DNA from: Gibbula magus
Lineage: Eukaryota > Mollusca > Gastropoda > Trochida > Trochidae
Length of the DNA stretch: 64,000 nt
Assembly: GCA_936450465.1 (NCBI GenBank)
Contig: OW388289.1
Coordinates: forward strand, 67,640,420-67,704,419
Direction: 5' to 3'
The notes below the pieces were generated by a model. The model did not search any database. It saw only the letters and a list, made by a program, of their open reading frames with translations, and was not told the origin of the DNA. Both the position numbers and the translations under genes were made by a program. Numbering within the stretch: the stretch's first letter is position 1; every line of letters starts with the position of its first letter. Below, one piece after another: positions 1 through 11,280 of this stretch.

Positions 1-844
1 ATAAAAATTATCACTGATACTTTAAACATAAGCAAGCCATTTACCTGACCATTGGCCACTTTTTAAATTGGCCAACTTGTTTCTTTTCTTTCCGGTTTAT
101 ACATAAAACACTGTTATGAATATTATGTATTGTGTATGTACCGTCAATATTGTATACATGAAACTGATATCAGGTGAATAAAAAAAAACTAATAAAATAT
201 ATACTGAAATAGCGTAGTTAAAACTTCTTCATAGCAGTCTTCAATGTTAGTTTAACTCACTGGTTTAATATTTTTAAGTTACATGAGCAATTCTCTACAG
301 TTATCCTCTTCAGAATTCTAGCGCATGCGCAAAAGGCGGTCAATATTAAAGTTGGTTGGATTATCACGAGTAGCGTAGTGTGTATAGTGAAATCAGAGAC
401 ATTATGTCGATGCAATCACACTGTAATGTCAATATGCAATGATAACTTGCTGACCTGGTTTTGGACAAATAAAACTCGTTATCATCCTGAGCAAATACAT
501 GAAATCTCGCTTACATTATCACACAGGCCGAGACCTGAGTTGATCAAAGTTTGCAGGTCACCTCGCCTCAGCAGGTTGCCCGTTGGAAGTAGAGTCGACA
601 CAACATAGTACAGATATAATACCGTAAGTGGGTCGGGATGTTTGCTTTAATAGCCCAGGACTTGTATCACGTTTTATTATGACCAATTATATCCATTTGC
701 AATGTGCAACTACATGATTCTTTCATCAGTTTGTGTATAGGATCTCAACAGGATATTTATTTACAGACTCAAGGGTCGAGTCGATCAGGGAGAATACAGC
801 TATATAGCAGCCGTATCTATCGCCGCGACTACTCGACAAGTTAG
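1..844. other. Unassigned upstream sequence
   Basis: No exon or repeat recognised. The one notable word is the 10-bp palindrome GCGCATGCGC at 321-330, which matches the NRF-1 consensus and is rare in DNA this AT-rich. A GTAAGT donor-like string lies near 623, so a non-coding first exon between them is conceivable but unproven. Confidence 0.4.
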
Positions 845-1381
845 AGGTTATAACGTGTCATTGTTCATACCATACCCCATATCGGCCCGAGACCCCCATG
901 TCAGCCCTAGGGCCGCAGGTCAGAGGCCTGATACCGTATTTTCTCTAATAGGGGCCGGGCCTCAAATAGAAGCCGGGCCTCTAAAAGCAGCCGTGGGGTA
1001 ACAGGTACCCAACGGTGAATAAGAGCCGGGTCTCCAATAAGGGCCGGACCTCTAACAGGGGCTCGGTTTATATCGCATCAATGATCACCCCCTACTAAAT
1101 ATATTTCCCATATAATTATGTACCCAGGCACAAAGAGGGTTAAACTACCACGCTAAATTCGGTTTACAAATTGCGAGTAGTTTGTGCTATTCTAAATGGT
1201 TGTCAGAGTTGATCAGTGTATTGGTCAAACCTGAAAAGAAAATAATGGCCAGGCCTCCAATAAGCGCCGGGGGGTAAGGGTCCTTACATGTTAATAAGGG
1301 CCCGGGCCCCTATTAGAGGAAATACGGTATATGGGTCGAGGGCTGTATGGGGTATGGTATGAACAATGACATGTTGTAACC
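845..1381. mobile_element. Inverted-repeat element with GGGCCGGGCC sub-repeats (MITE-like)
   Basis: The ends are inverted copies: about 37 bp at 845-881 matches the reverse complement of 1345-1381 with few mismatches. An inner inverted pair, ATACCGTATTTTCTCTAATA near 931 and its complement near 1312-1330, adds a second layer. Between them lie several short direct repeats of the type AATAGGGGCCGGGCCTC, about 20 bp apart, which make the element far more GC-rich than its surroundings. There is no ORF. It looks like a non-autonomous DNA transposon; its superfamily is not clear. It lies about 800 bp upstream of the first SDR coding exon. Confidence 0.7.
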
Positions 1382-2196
1382 TTTTTATCATATATCATAC
1401 TCTAAAGCAAGACAGACTGTTTCCTCATTAAATAATAAACAAGTTAAGAAAAAAGGAATGCAGTTACATTGTTAAACAGTCAGTGTAGCAAGTGCGCATG
1501 CATTGAGGCTTTTATAAATACTCCCATAGTTTACTATTACAATTAATTACAATTATCAATAATTACTATACAATACTGTTGTCTGTAGTACGTATTCTAA
1601 TGGAAACAAAGAGATCTCACAAATAGCAAAAGAAATGTGACCAATTGCATAACAATCTTCCACAATCAATAAATAAAGTTATAAAATGAATGTACACGGT
1701 TCGATTAAGCAACCCGAATCCAGATGTGTCATTTTAAAGATGTTTATTGTTAAATGGTTTAATCTTACAAATTTACTCCTTTGTATTGTAGTAATATCTC
1801 TTCAAATTCCTGCACCATGGCTGTGTAAATACAATATTTAAGACAGTCTAAATCCTTATTCAACCAGTCTATATATGGAAGTAAAAGCTTAACGAAATAA
1901 ATCATAGGGATGAAGGTACAGGTACTTAATTTCTAATGTCTTCCTTGAAGAATCAACATTTAGCCTTCATTCAACTCCCTCCGAACACTCTTGTTTCGAA
2001 GAGGTTTTCGTAAATTAGACTATCGAAACGGCGTGACTGGATATTGTCATGTCTGCAATTCGTAGACTCGTGACCTTGCAAACCTGTCGATTTTTTTTTA
2101 CGTTTGAATAATGTGAATCTGAAGAGCTCATAGACAATGGTGTGTAACTAACTGTACTTACGAAACATTGCATTCAGATTGCCTGCAGACCCAGCC
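1382..2196. other. Sequence upstream of SDR copy 1
   Basis: Probable 5' flank or 5' UTR of the + strand SDR gene. A T-run near 2092 followed by ...GCATTCAG (ending 2178) and ...CCTGCAG (ending 2188) could be a splice acceptor for a 5' UTR exon just before the ATG. No TATA box or other promoter element can be assigned with confidence. Confidence 0.3.
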
Positions 2197-2289
2197 ATGA
2201 AACTCGAAGGCAAGACAGTGTTCATCACTGGGGGAACCCAGGGATTCGGCCGAGCAGTTGCGGAGTCCGTACTGAAGAAAGGAGGGAAG
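2197..2289 (+). CDS. SDR copy 1, exon 1
   Basis: Residues 1-31, from the ATG through the first beta strand and glycine-rich NAD loop TGGTQGFG to KKGGK. Donor GTAAGG, phase 0. About three quarters of its residues match exon 1 of copy 2. Confidence 0.92.
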
Positions 2290-5200
2290 GTAAGGTCAGC
2301 AGTCCTCGATTTACCCAGCAATTAGACTAGATTAAAATCGCATTTAGATGGTTTGATATATACTATTATTATTGTTATTTTGTAGCATTTTCGATTTTAA
2401 TTGTTTTAGAATGTTGAAGCTGCTTCCATGAAGACATGTAACTTGCGTAGTAGAATAATATTATTGTTTAGGGTGGATTTATGACCAATGACTTTAATAC
2501 CAATATTAAACACAAAATGTGATAACTGATGGATTTAAGAATAAAGGTTCATAAACCAGTGTTAAATTTATTTCCAACTGTTCCCACTGGGCTGTGGGTA
2601 TTGCCGACTCTGTTTGCGAATTGGTAATTACATTTTAGCTCATTTGCCATGTGTAAGTTAGTTCATGACATAAATACCCCGTCATTGTGAGAGATAATTA
2701 ATGAAACACTGAACACTGGAATATTTCTATAATATTATGTAAATAAAATTAGGATTAAATTTCACTTAGTCATTTTATTGATAATAAACTCAACCGGTTT
2801 CGAAAGCTTTCTAATACATGTACGTCAAAATGGTTTTATGGTGTCGTACAGACACGACAGAAGCGCCGCCTGGTGTGTATCTGAGGAAATAGACTCACAT
2901 TATTAAGGTGATGTAGTAATGTTTAGCGATGTCATCTAATATTAAAGGGGGAACGTAATTTATACCGGGAACCTTACATGTATAGTTAGTGTATATGATA
3001 CACAATCATTGATAATTATGTCGAGTACAAGTTTCAGTTGAAATACGTCCAGAAGGGGAATGTATCACTAAACAATTCTAATCAACAGGTATGTATGGCA
3101 GATGTAAAGGCTGAACAGGGGGAGAAAGCTGCTACGGAGCTTGGGGGAGTGTATGGCCAGGATAACGTCATGTTTGCACGTTGTGACGTCACCATTCCAT
3201 CAGAATTGGAAGGTATGCTTATTGATGAGCGTTTTCGACATGGTAGTATTTATAGTAGTATATCAATCCACTCGCATTCCCGCAAATTATTGTATTATTC
3301 ATGCCCCGGTGACATATTAATAAGATATTACACATAGGGGGAGACGGACACAGGGTAGTACTTTTTCTGTAAGTTACATGGGAGTTACACCTGTTTTCTG
3401 GCTTTTCATTGGCTGTTATAGAAAACAACGATTTCAATGGTTGCCGGAACTACTTCATTCATCTTTCTAACTTTTTCCGACTGGTAATTTGACGAACTGT
3501 CTTCTGCATTTAAACTTGTTTCCCATATTTGACATGTGCCGACGCATCAAATGTTGGAGGAAGTAGTTATATTGTCCGTAAATCAAAGAAACTAGCGAGT
3601 ACTGATTGACTATATGAACAGGGAAAGCTTCAAGACCGACGGCGATAGTTCGAATATAATGACCTCATAGGCGCGAGCGGTTATGACGTCACAGTTAGTA
3701 TATATGGGAAAGATACCATCAACCCCACAAAAATTGCTACAAAAGGTTTCTCAACTGATTCTGGTGGGTTTTAATGTATTTTAGAACATACTAAAAGTTT
3801 ACCAAAGTTGGACCCCCGGAAAAGTTTTTTTTTCTAGATGGCGTCAAGGATGGCCGCCAAAATCTCTTAATGATCATAACTCTGTAACCATTAACTCGAA
3901 TGTGATGATTGTGGTCTCTATCCCAAGGCTTTTGGGGGCAACGAACATGTTAAGATTATAGAAAATGGTGTTTGTCTATAATACATCACAGAAATCCAAT
4001 ATGGCGTCAAAAATGGCCGCCAACACCTCCAAATGACCCTAAGCCCATTACACTTCACTCAAATTTGATGGTATAGATGTCTATTTCAACTTTTTGGGGG
4101 CAAGGAGCACATTAGGACTATTACAAATGAATTAATACCTTTATATTACAAGTAAATCTAACATTTGACCTACGTTTCAATCTAATTTTATTAAATATGG
4201 GTCTTGATCTATTCCTTGGGTGTACGTTGAACCCACGTTTCACCAGATCTCCGCACGACCTGGATACTTCCGGAATAATCACGTAGGTGTATACCAATGT
4301 TCTTCCTTTTGGTACCACCCGAAATCCCGTGGGTTAGGATTTGTCCAAAAACTTGCCATTTAGATGACCCTATTTGTGTGTCGAATAAAAGCATCCTGTG
4401 TTGGTTGAAACAAATGCATCAGTTTAATGTGCTCTCCTTGGCAGAATAAGTCTTATTTACAACGTTCACTCTGGTAAGTGAAGAGGTGTGGTCAAACATG
4501 ATGCACACAACTATTTCTATGAGAGCAAACTGTTTCTCATCTCTGTCCAACGGCTGGAAGGGAATCCTGCTTTGGAAAATAAAGGTTTATGTTACCTCTG
4601 GATAGGATACCTGGATAGGCTTGCCAAGTCTGACATGACGTTTTCTTAGATCTATCAGCAACTGGAATTTGTGTCACGTCCTGTACATGAATGGATAAAA
4701 GGAAGAGTTAATACACAATTGTCTCCAAACTCTTGATGAATAGCATTCACATTAAATAATGTATAGATATTTTAAACGTTGAAATTTGCGGGCGTTGAAT
4801 AACAATAAATCCTGGAAATTTTACAAACGCAACTATTTATCGATATTGTTACATGACCGTTAGTTATAAGACATTTTGAATTCTCTGAGTGGAAAGGACT
4901 CAGTTCAAAACAAATGTGAATACTCAGCGCAATATGTACATTAGCAACAATTTACGCGTAATCCCGAACAGTGTCACTCAACTATGGCCACTTGTTATAT
5001 TCACGTATCGCTTTAGATGGCGGTAAATATTTATTAACGGCATCAACAAACCCCTAAGAACACAAATCTTGCTCTCCTACTTAACTGCATTAAGTGTCTC
5101 TATATGAATATTTCTTGATACTGACGAAGTTTGTCTTGCTAATCTATCATTTAACGTAGCTCTTAAACACGCTACAGGAAAGATTAATTTGATAAGTATC

Positions 5201-8200
5201 AGTTATTTTGATTTCGACAAATTGAGCACACTTTAGAATTGGCCGTTTGTTCGGATAGATTGTGACGTCACAAAGTAGATGCGTCAATACGCGGTGAAGC
5301 GGCTCTAAAATCAGAGGAGGTTCAATCTAGAATTGATCACGTTTGATTTTTCTGGAGAACCGATCAGAATCGAGTATCTATTAAGCAATGTCATGGTAGA
5401 ATCGTGGGTTGATAGTAATGGGCAGAAATACAAAACTTTCAACTAAAACCACATCCTTTTATTGTGAAAGACATTTTCGCAGGGGACATTTTAATCGCGT
5501 GTAGTAAACAGGAATAGGTACGTAAGTTGTGAATCCACGTCACATGCGTATTGATATGGAAATTTATCTCCTCGGGTCCCCTTAAAATGTTTGACTTTTA
5601 ATATTCGCGTTATATAATTATGTTTGTTATATGGGAAATGTATTAAACAATAAATTCAGAATTGTATATACAACTTGGTCCACAAGGCTTATTAGGCGAC
5701 CGTAAATGGTCCTGCGGTATCAGTGAGTATTTGACTTCTTCTTCGAAAATAAAGTCAGGTTCATCACTTTATCAATTTCTGTTCAATCAGGAGCATTCAA
5801 GTCAGCTGTTTCAACGTTCGGCTATATCGACGTGGTTTGCAACAACGCTGGAATTATGGATGAGCGGATCTGGGAGAAACAGATTGACATCAACTTTGTA
5901 TGGACCATACCTTTGCACATATCACAAGTTCATTCACAAATATAACATAATTAATAAGATCAGGACGATTTTCTGGATAACAATGTATTTAATGTGAAAA
6001 TACTCATTAAAGAAGTTATGTTATGTATACCACTTCTTATTGCCCTTCAAAGAAACAATATTAATGTTCAACATACCATGAATTCAAAACCACTCATGTG
6101 TTTAATTTAGATACAAGATCATACCACGGAAGTATTAAATAATAACGTTAATTAATGAAGAGTCAAACATTTGAAAATGACGATAAAAAATGTAATCTTA
6201 TTAAATATTGATGAGAAGTCGCTTTCTCAACGTAAGATATCAGGAGCAATCTACACACAAACGTATCGCACCTACACCGCCACAACGTTGCTCATTCAGT
6301 CTTTGAAACTCGTCTATATTAATAATCTATTTTGTTGTTTCCATGGCAATGTGGGGAACATAGCTTATGTTTAAATCATTTGATAAATCATATTTTGTAT
6401 TCAGACGGCAGTTGTTAGGGGGACTAATCTGGCAGTCCAGCACATGCGGAAGGATAAAGGTGGTCGAGGCGGCGTCATAGTCAACACAGCATCTATGGCA
6501 GGTAATTCATTCTGTATGTGTATGGGAATTCAGCTCTACTGGAAGTGCCCGTTAAAAGTCCATTGAAGGCTAACTGTTACTGTAGACAATAGAGGCGGAA
6601 TGGCGCAATCGTTAGCATGTGCAGCTGCGAATGAAAAGGTCTGGGGTTCGATCCGACCACAGCCCCTGTAGCCTTGTCTGATGACGAGAACTGTTCTACT
6701 TGCAGTAAGGACTGGATGCAGTTCTACACTGCATTTCATTGTAGTTCAAACCATTGCTAGTTCCAGTCTGTGGCAATGGGTTTCACCGCAATGTATATCA
6801 ACTGCACTGATGTTGTGCGTATTTTACATCCATCAATAAAAGCTACCTTTGCAGTGAAATACTCTAGAAAGCGCCCAAGTGAAAAGAAAACCCGAATGAA
6901 TTAATGGAAGCGGAGGTAAAATCACCAGTATCGCCACTAAACAATAGTAACACGATGGTTTATCGTTTTTATAACAATGTCGCAGGAGATTCCATATACT
7001 TTGTCTGAGTACTACTAGAATCGAGCCTTTATTCAGAAATCGAGGACCCATGTTTAATAAACATAAGAAATTTTGAGCTTTACATTTCGTATTGTTTGAA
7101 CTGGAAACATTTCGAAATAATAACAAAGTCCCCCCTCACTGTAATACCCAGTAAGCGCTGGGTTCGTAATGGTATAACAATAGTTTCACTATTAACTCTG
7201 TTAAGATTTTTGTTGAAAATACTGTCAAATCTTATTTTATTTTATGTGAGTTGTATTGTACATCACCGTGTATTAATTCCGACTAGCATAATATCACGTG
7301 GATACTTTATTCTTTAAAAAACAAATGTAAAAAAAATGTTTCTTGAATTTTCAGGTTGACAAAAATGATGCGATGACGCGATTTTATTTCTTTTTCTACG
7401 ACATTTTTTTTGGAATGAAGAGATAAAAAAACAAATTTATACAATTATTTATATAAATAAAGCACAAACCCTCTTAAATATGTGTTGCTGTTAATGTGTA
7501 ATATATCCCTTCCGTTCTTAATGCCCAATGGTTTTCTGTAGGTGTCTTTCTCTTCACATGCATGTATCCACCTCTTCACCTCATGTTCTACCTATGTATT
7601 TGAGTATTCCGCCTGTACACAGTAAATCTCACTTGACATTCACATACGGCATTCTCTGTACATCTAGGTATACTGCCGACCTACTGGTTTCCTGTGTACG
7701 CGGGGACGAAGAGCGCTGTCCACCACTTCACTACTTCCTTTGCGGTAAATATGATATGCTGATACATGTATATAAATCTAACGATGGAAAACCATTTGAA
7801 ACAGACGTTATGGGTCAATGTTCCAACGAAAATTTTGAGATATATTTGAACATTGTTAATAGTGATGCAAAGTTGTACAATGCTGCTACCGCCTTTAGAC
7901 GTTGAATCACTTCCTGTACTCTAGTGTCTTATTTTTTACAGTTTAATGTTTTTAATAGATTGTTGTTTGTTTATCATTCAGAATCTGTATCATGGATGAT
8001 TGATGTACAAGTTTGTGCTAAGTTGGAGCTCAGTTTCAGGGGTTATTATTATTATTATTACGTAATAACTTATTCTTGCAAATATGTAACTACAGGAAGA
8101 GAATAAGTAAATAATGAATCTCACAACATCATTTTAATGATAATAAACTTACCAAAAAAAACGTGGTAGTTGAAAATGATAGATTATGTTGTTTCTGCAA

Positions 8201-9921
8201 TGACGACTATATCGAGGATAATGCTCTTATTGTATTATCAACCTACCAGCCATATAACGTGATACTTGAATCACCTTTCTAAACCGTATCACCCGGTACG
8301 AGGGACTTACAACCTTGTAATTCCCTCCAGGAGGGTTTACACAGACAGTTGGAAACCCTGTTATAAGGAATTATAATGATTGTAAACCCTTATATATCTG
8401 TTAAGATGACGGCTTGAAAGTAAAGATCTGAAGAAACTAACTAAGATTAATTTTGAAAAATTTCATAAGTTTACGACAGAATATGTACAGCAAATGTTTT
8501 GCAGAAAGTGCGTCTCGAACCCGTATCCACCATCACTTAAAGTTACTGAGTCAGCGCCTCAGACTACTGTGCTAAGGGGGCAGACGATATTTGACGGTAC
8601 AAAAGAAACTCATATAGCGCGGCTGTTAACAGGCTGACATCACCGAGGGATCCTCAATGTAACGCCAGGGATCCTCAAGATCCTCAATATAACGCGATAA
8701 CAAGTAAAAAGCCTGTTTTACACTTAACAACGGTTGATAATATGGATAACCAATTCTACCTCGGATATGGTAAGGTTGTAGACCCTGATAGTCAGGAAAA
8801 ACCCTCGGATGCTTCGCATCCTTGGGTTTTTCCTTCCTATCAGGGTCCACAACCTTACCATATCCTCGATATCATGGGTTATCTTTATATTTTTTATATA
8901 TGTACGTATTTGTAAAGGATCTCCCAGAAATAGCTACCTCCCTATGATCTCAACAGTGAACAATCATGAACAAACATTGTTCAATTCCAGAAACATCAGT
9001 ATGTGTATCAGTATTCCTAAACAATTAGACGTAACAGTTCACATGGCTGTTCCATGTCAAAACAAAAAAATACTGTACTGTCCGTTTAGTGTTCATAAGC
9101 GTTTCTGTCCTATTATGTATGTCATGAACATCCCCCCTTTACGAAAAATTCAAATCTCGTAAAGATTCAACTCTTTAAAGGGGCAGTAGCACGTTTTTCT
9201 GGTGAAAAAAGTCGATGAAATGTAATTGAAATTTCACTAGCAGTAAAACACCCTTCCCTTTTCGGAAAAACAGGCTAAAAAATTAGTGTACATTGTTCCG
9301 TAAAGCCATGGGAATCGTTTTTTGTCATTCGAAATAATAAATTGTGTTCACAATAAAATGGCCGCCATGCAATTTTTGTTTTATATGCAACACTGTTTTT
9401 ACCACTACGGGAATTGTTTGGTTTGTTTAAGAAGATATTTTACCCCCTGAAGTAAATATAAATGACATAAACTATCATTATGAATGGGAAATTTGAAAAA
9501 ATAAAATTTGCAAAAAACTTGCTACTGCCCCTTTAACGACATACACATTTACAGGATTCTCGATTTACAGGATGCAATTGCAATGGCAATTACTCGTTAT
9601 TTTTCCCTCACAAAAAGTAAATAAACTAGCTGGTATAAATGTTTCTCTTAAAGCAAAACCCTGAACTGAAAGCTTCCGAGATCCGGTTTGTGAGCATCTG
9701 TCCTTCCGGTGCCAAGACAGCGTTATTGGATCTCAGTCAAGATCAGATTGTCAACCTCGACCACTTCAAGGAAGTCATGGAAAAGGCTGAATATTGCACG
9801 TAAGTACAGAAGGTTGCAAAAGAAATACATGGGTACATACTGCGAGTATAATAATTTGAATAAAAGTTTCCAATTTCACATAATGCGAATCAATGGTCAC
9901 CGTCACCATATGTCGCAATTC

Positions 9922-9956
<35 letters not shown>

Positions 9957-11280
9957 GGTGATATAAACACATTTAACGGCATATTTTGCTGACGTCTTTT
10001 CACTGACGGCATGTGGAAAGTAAACGTAAATAAAATTCTGGTATCATATGTACCCTTGACTTCTATGTTTCCAATGATGACGGCTCTGACGCCAGTGTAT
10101 GTTTTGGTCAGCTGACGTCACTGATAAAGATGTGGCTAGGAAATACAGGGTTTTTCTTTGTGAAAAGGTCAAGAGGGAAAATCAATGTCCAAAATGTAGA
10201 GAAATGTCATCTGGTATTTTTAAGTTTACTCCAATTTCCTGGATAAAAATAAGTAAGGCTGGTCACTCTTGACGGACACGCTCCTTAGAGAAGTTTGTCA
10301 GCTGATGTCGGTTTACTTTCCTGAAATTCAGGAACATCAGCTAACCATAATGTGTAATGGTAATTTGATTTTAAGAGAGGATTGTATATACATGATTGTC
10401 CATGTCATAAGCTGTTTACGACAATCATGCCTCAATATCGGCATATCCGTCGCTCTCGCTCGGAAAAAAAACAACTTGTAGGCACTGATCACTGCTGTAT
10501 GCATGCATATTACATTTGGCACTTATATGATATCAAATATTAAATAAAAGATTATGATAAATTGTCTATATTATACTACACTGATTGGATCGGTAAACTC
10601 CAATGACAGTTGATTGACACGGGGGTTGAGCGTGTCAATAGTTTGAGATTTTAATAAATTGCAATGTCTTACACGTGTGTCGGTAGTTTGTGATTGTAAT
10701 AAATTGAAATTTATCATTTTATCTGATAGTTTTAAATATCCAACGTGTAAAACTCATAAGATATTCTAAATTGTTTAAATAGTTTACCTGTAGATTCAAA
10801 GGGAATCAACTCCATTTTGTTTGGTTAATTTCAGTAGTCCGAACATCACTATCCGAACGTTTTTGATGAAAAAAACGGAAGCGTTCGGATTATCGAGGCC
10901 TGACTGTATTGGGTTTTGAAGTTGAAGAAGCTACATTTAGATGACAATCTATGTGGATACAATGATGACTTAATCAGAAAAAACACTACAGCTACACCGT
11001 AGTTTGAATTAGGTAATACTATTATTTTGCATGCACACGAAACGTAATCAACCAAAATTAAGCTATGTTGCTAGTTTTAACATTATTGTACATAAAACGA
11101 AAATTATGTTTAAAATCTTTTTTTTGTTGACCATTTTGTCTGTCCTCCAGTGTTGCCCAGGTGGTAGAGGCCTTCATGAAGGCGATGGAGGATGACAATC
11201 AAAACGGAACTCTCCTTACTATCACCGCCAAGGATGGAGTTACCAACAAGAAACTCCAGATGGTTGATGCCGCTCTTTAG
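2197..11280 (+). CDS. HPGD-like: SDR family dehydrogenase, 15-hydroxyprostaglandin dehydrogenase-like, copy 1 (7 exons)
   Basis: Coding exons: 2197-2289, 3089-3212, 5791-5897, 6405-6501, 7668-7744, 9654-9799, 11151-11280. Together 774 nt, 257 residues plus TAG; every intron is GT-AG, with phases 0,1,0,1,0,2. The product is a classical SDR: cofactor motif TGGTQGFG at 11-18, acidic D36 after the second beta strand (typical of NAD rather than NADP use), NNAG at 90-93, catalytic S138, and YAGTK giving Y151 and K155. These numbers coincide with those of vertebrate 15-PGDH (about 266 aa), which oxidises the 15-hydroxyl of prostaglandins with NAD+. The true substrate in this animal cannot be read from sequence. 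No signal peptide or membrane segment, so probably cytosolic. The motif after the sixth strand is CPSG rather than CPGG. The ATG has a purine at -3 and opens at the usual SDR start. It faces copy 2 tail to tail. Confidence 0.93.
3089..3212 (+). CDS. SDR copy 1, exon 2
   Basis: Acceptor ...CAACAG, donor GTATGC, phase 0 in and phase 1 out. Encodes VCMADVKAEQ through CDVTIPSELE (residues 32-72, with G73 split). D36 is the cofactor-selecting acidic residue and CDVT is the family's strand-three motif. Confidence 0.92.
3838..4135. repeat. Tandem pair of a 163-bp repeat
   Basis: Two diverged copies start at 3838 and 4001. Both contain ATGGCGTCAA, then ATGGCCGCCAA, then a block ending in TTTTGGGGGCAA and an ATTA/TTAAGA stretch. 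They lie in intron 2 of SDR copy 1. No coding potential; possibly the edge of a satellite-like family. Confidence 0.7.
4206..4394 (-). other. Short open frame of unknown nature in intron 2
   Basis: A 61-codon minus-strand frame in SDR copy 1 intron 2 reads like real protein (for example GTKRKNIGIHLRDYSGSIQ and SGETWVQRTPKE) and is less AT-biased than the intron around it. No family is recognised and no neighbouring exon joins it. It could be a transposon fragment or chance. Confidence 0.2.
5791..5897 (+). CDS. SDR copy 1, exon 3
   Basis: Acceptor ...CAATCAG, donor GTATGG, phase 1 in and phase 0 out. Residues 73-108, including the helix AFKSAVSTFG, strand IDVVC and the structural NNAG motif at 90-93. 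The longer open frame that overlaps it from 5662 is a different frame and is not the product. Confidence 0.92.
6405..6501 (+). CDS. SDR copy 1, exon 4
   Basis: Acceptor ...TATTCAG, donor GTAATT, phase 0 in and phase 1 out. Residues 109-140, ending GGVIVNTASMA. S138 is the first residue of the catalytic Ser-Tyr-Lys triad. Confidence 0.93.
6591..6845 (+). mobile_element. tRNA-derived SINE, family A copy 1
   Basis: The head looks like a tRNA gene with an internal pol III promoter: A-box-like TGGCGCAATCGTTAGC near 6601 and B-box GGTTCGATCC near 6645. The body shares a block with the SINE at 11.75 kb: GCAGTAAGG, then TTCTACACTGCATTTCA, then GCTAGTTCCA. It lies in intron 4 of SDR copy 1, sense orientation. 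The 3' limit is approximate. Confidence 0.75.
7668..7744 (+). CDS. SDR copy 1, exon 5 (catalytic Tyr-Lys)
   Basis: Acceptor ...ACATCTAG, donor GTAAAT, phase 1 in and phase 0 out. Residues 142-166; PVYAGTKSAV carries Y151 and K155, the catalytic YxxxK. The overlapping 125-codon frame at 7528-7905 runs through both intron borders and is only partly the coding frame. Confidence 0.93.
8043..8060. repeat. (TTA)n microsatellite
   Basis: Six TTA units in intron 5 of SDR copy 1. Confidence 0.8.
8501..8590 (-). repeat. tRNA-like sequence (SINE head or tRNA relic)
   Basis: On the minus strand an A-box-like TTAGCACAGTAGTC (plus 8562-8575) is followed at tRNA spacing by GGGTTCGAGACG (plus 8511-8522), a B-box with mismatches. 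I cannot form a proper acceptor stem, so it is not called as a functional tRNA. Confidence 0.45.
8744..8883. mobile_element. Fold-back (hairpin) element A
   Basis: About 60 bp on the left (from GGATAACC) is nearly the exact reverse complement of the right arm (ending GGGTTATC). The shared core is GGATATGGTAAGGTTGT and AGGAAAAACCC. The centre is a small GC-rich hairpin, GGATGCTTCGCATCC. No ORF. Just upstream, 8640-8700 holds two imperfect direct copies of GATCCTCAATRTAACGC. Architecture matches the hairpins at 25.7 and 53.5 kb. Confidence 0.75.
9175..9536. mobile_element. MITE with AAAGGGGCAGTAGC termini
   Basis: Terminal inverted repeats TTAAAGGGGCAGTAGCA at 9175 and its complement ending 9536, extending to about 24 bp with mismatches. 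Interior is AT-rich and non-coding. Lies in intron 5 of SDR copy 1. The ends run into TTTAA on both sides, so the target duplication is either TA or TTAA. Confidence 0.75.
9654..9799 (+). CDS. SDR copy 1, exon 6
   Basis: Acceptor ...TCTTAAAG (weak pyrimidine tract), donor GTAAGT, phase 0 in and phase 2 out. Residues 167-214 with RFVSICPSGAKTA, the strand-six motif and nicotinamide-side loop, then the variable substrate-lid helix. It is one codon shorter than exon 6 of copy 2. Confidence 0.9.
9922..9955. repeat. (GAT)n microsatellite
   Basis: About 11 perfect GAT units in intron 6 of SDR copy 1. The poly-Asp and poly-Ile frames that cross it are artefacts of the repeat. Confidence 0.9.
11151..11280 (+). 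CDS. SDR copy 1, exon 7 and stop
   Basis: Acceptor TGTCCTCCAG, phase 2 in. Residues 216-257 (T215 split), with AQVVEAFMKAMED and the final strand NGTLLTIT, ending MVDAAL then TAG. The length fits the C terminus of 15-PGDH-like SDRs. Confidence 0.92.

Noticed and set aside
5662..5997. 111-codon + frame over SDR exon 3
   Set aside because: Frame differs from the SDR frame, which alone gives AFKSAVSTFG, NNAG and proper splice sites.
9709..9972. Frames with poly-Asp and poly-Ile
   Set aside because: Translation of the (GAT)n tract; the + frame also runs out of SDR exon 6 in the wrong frame.
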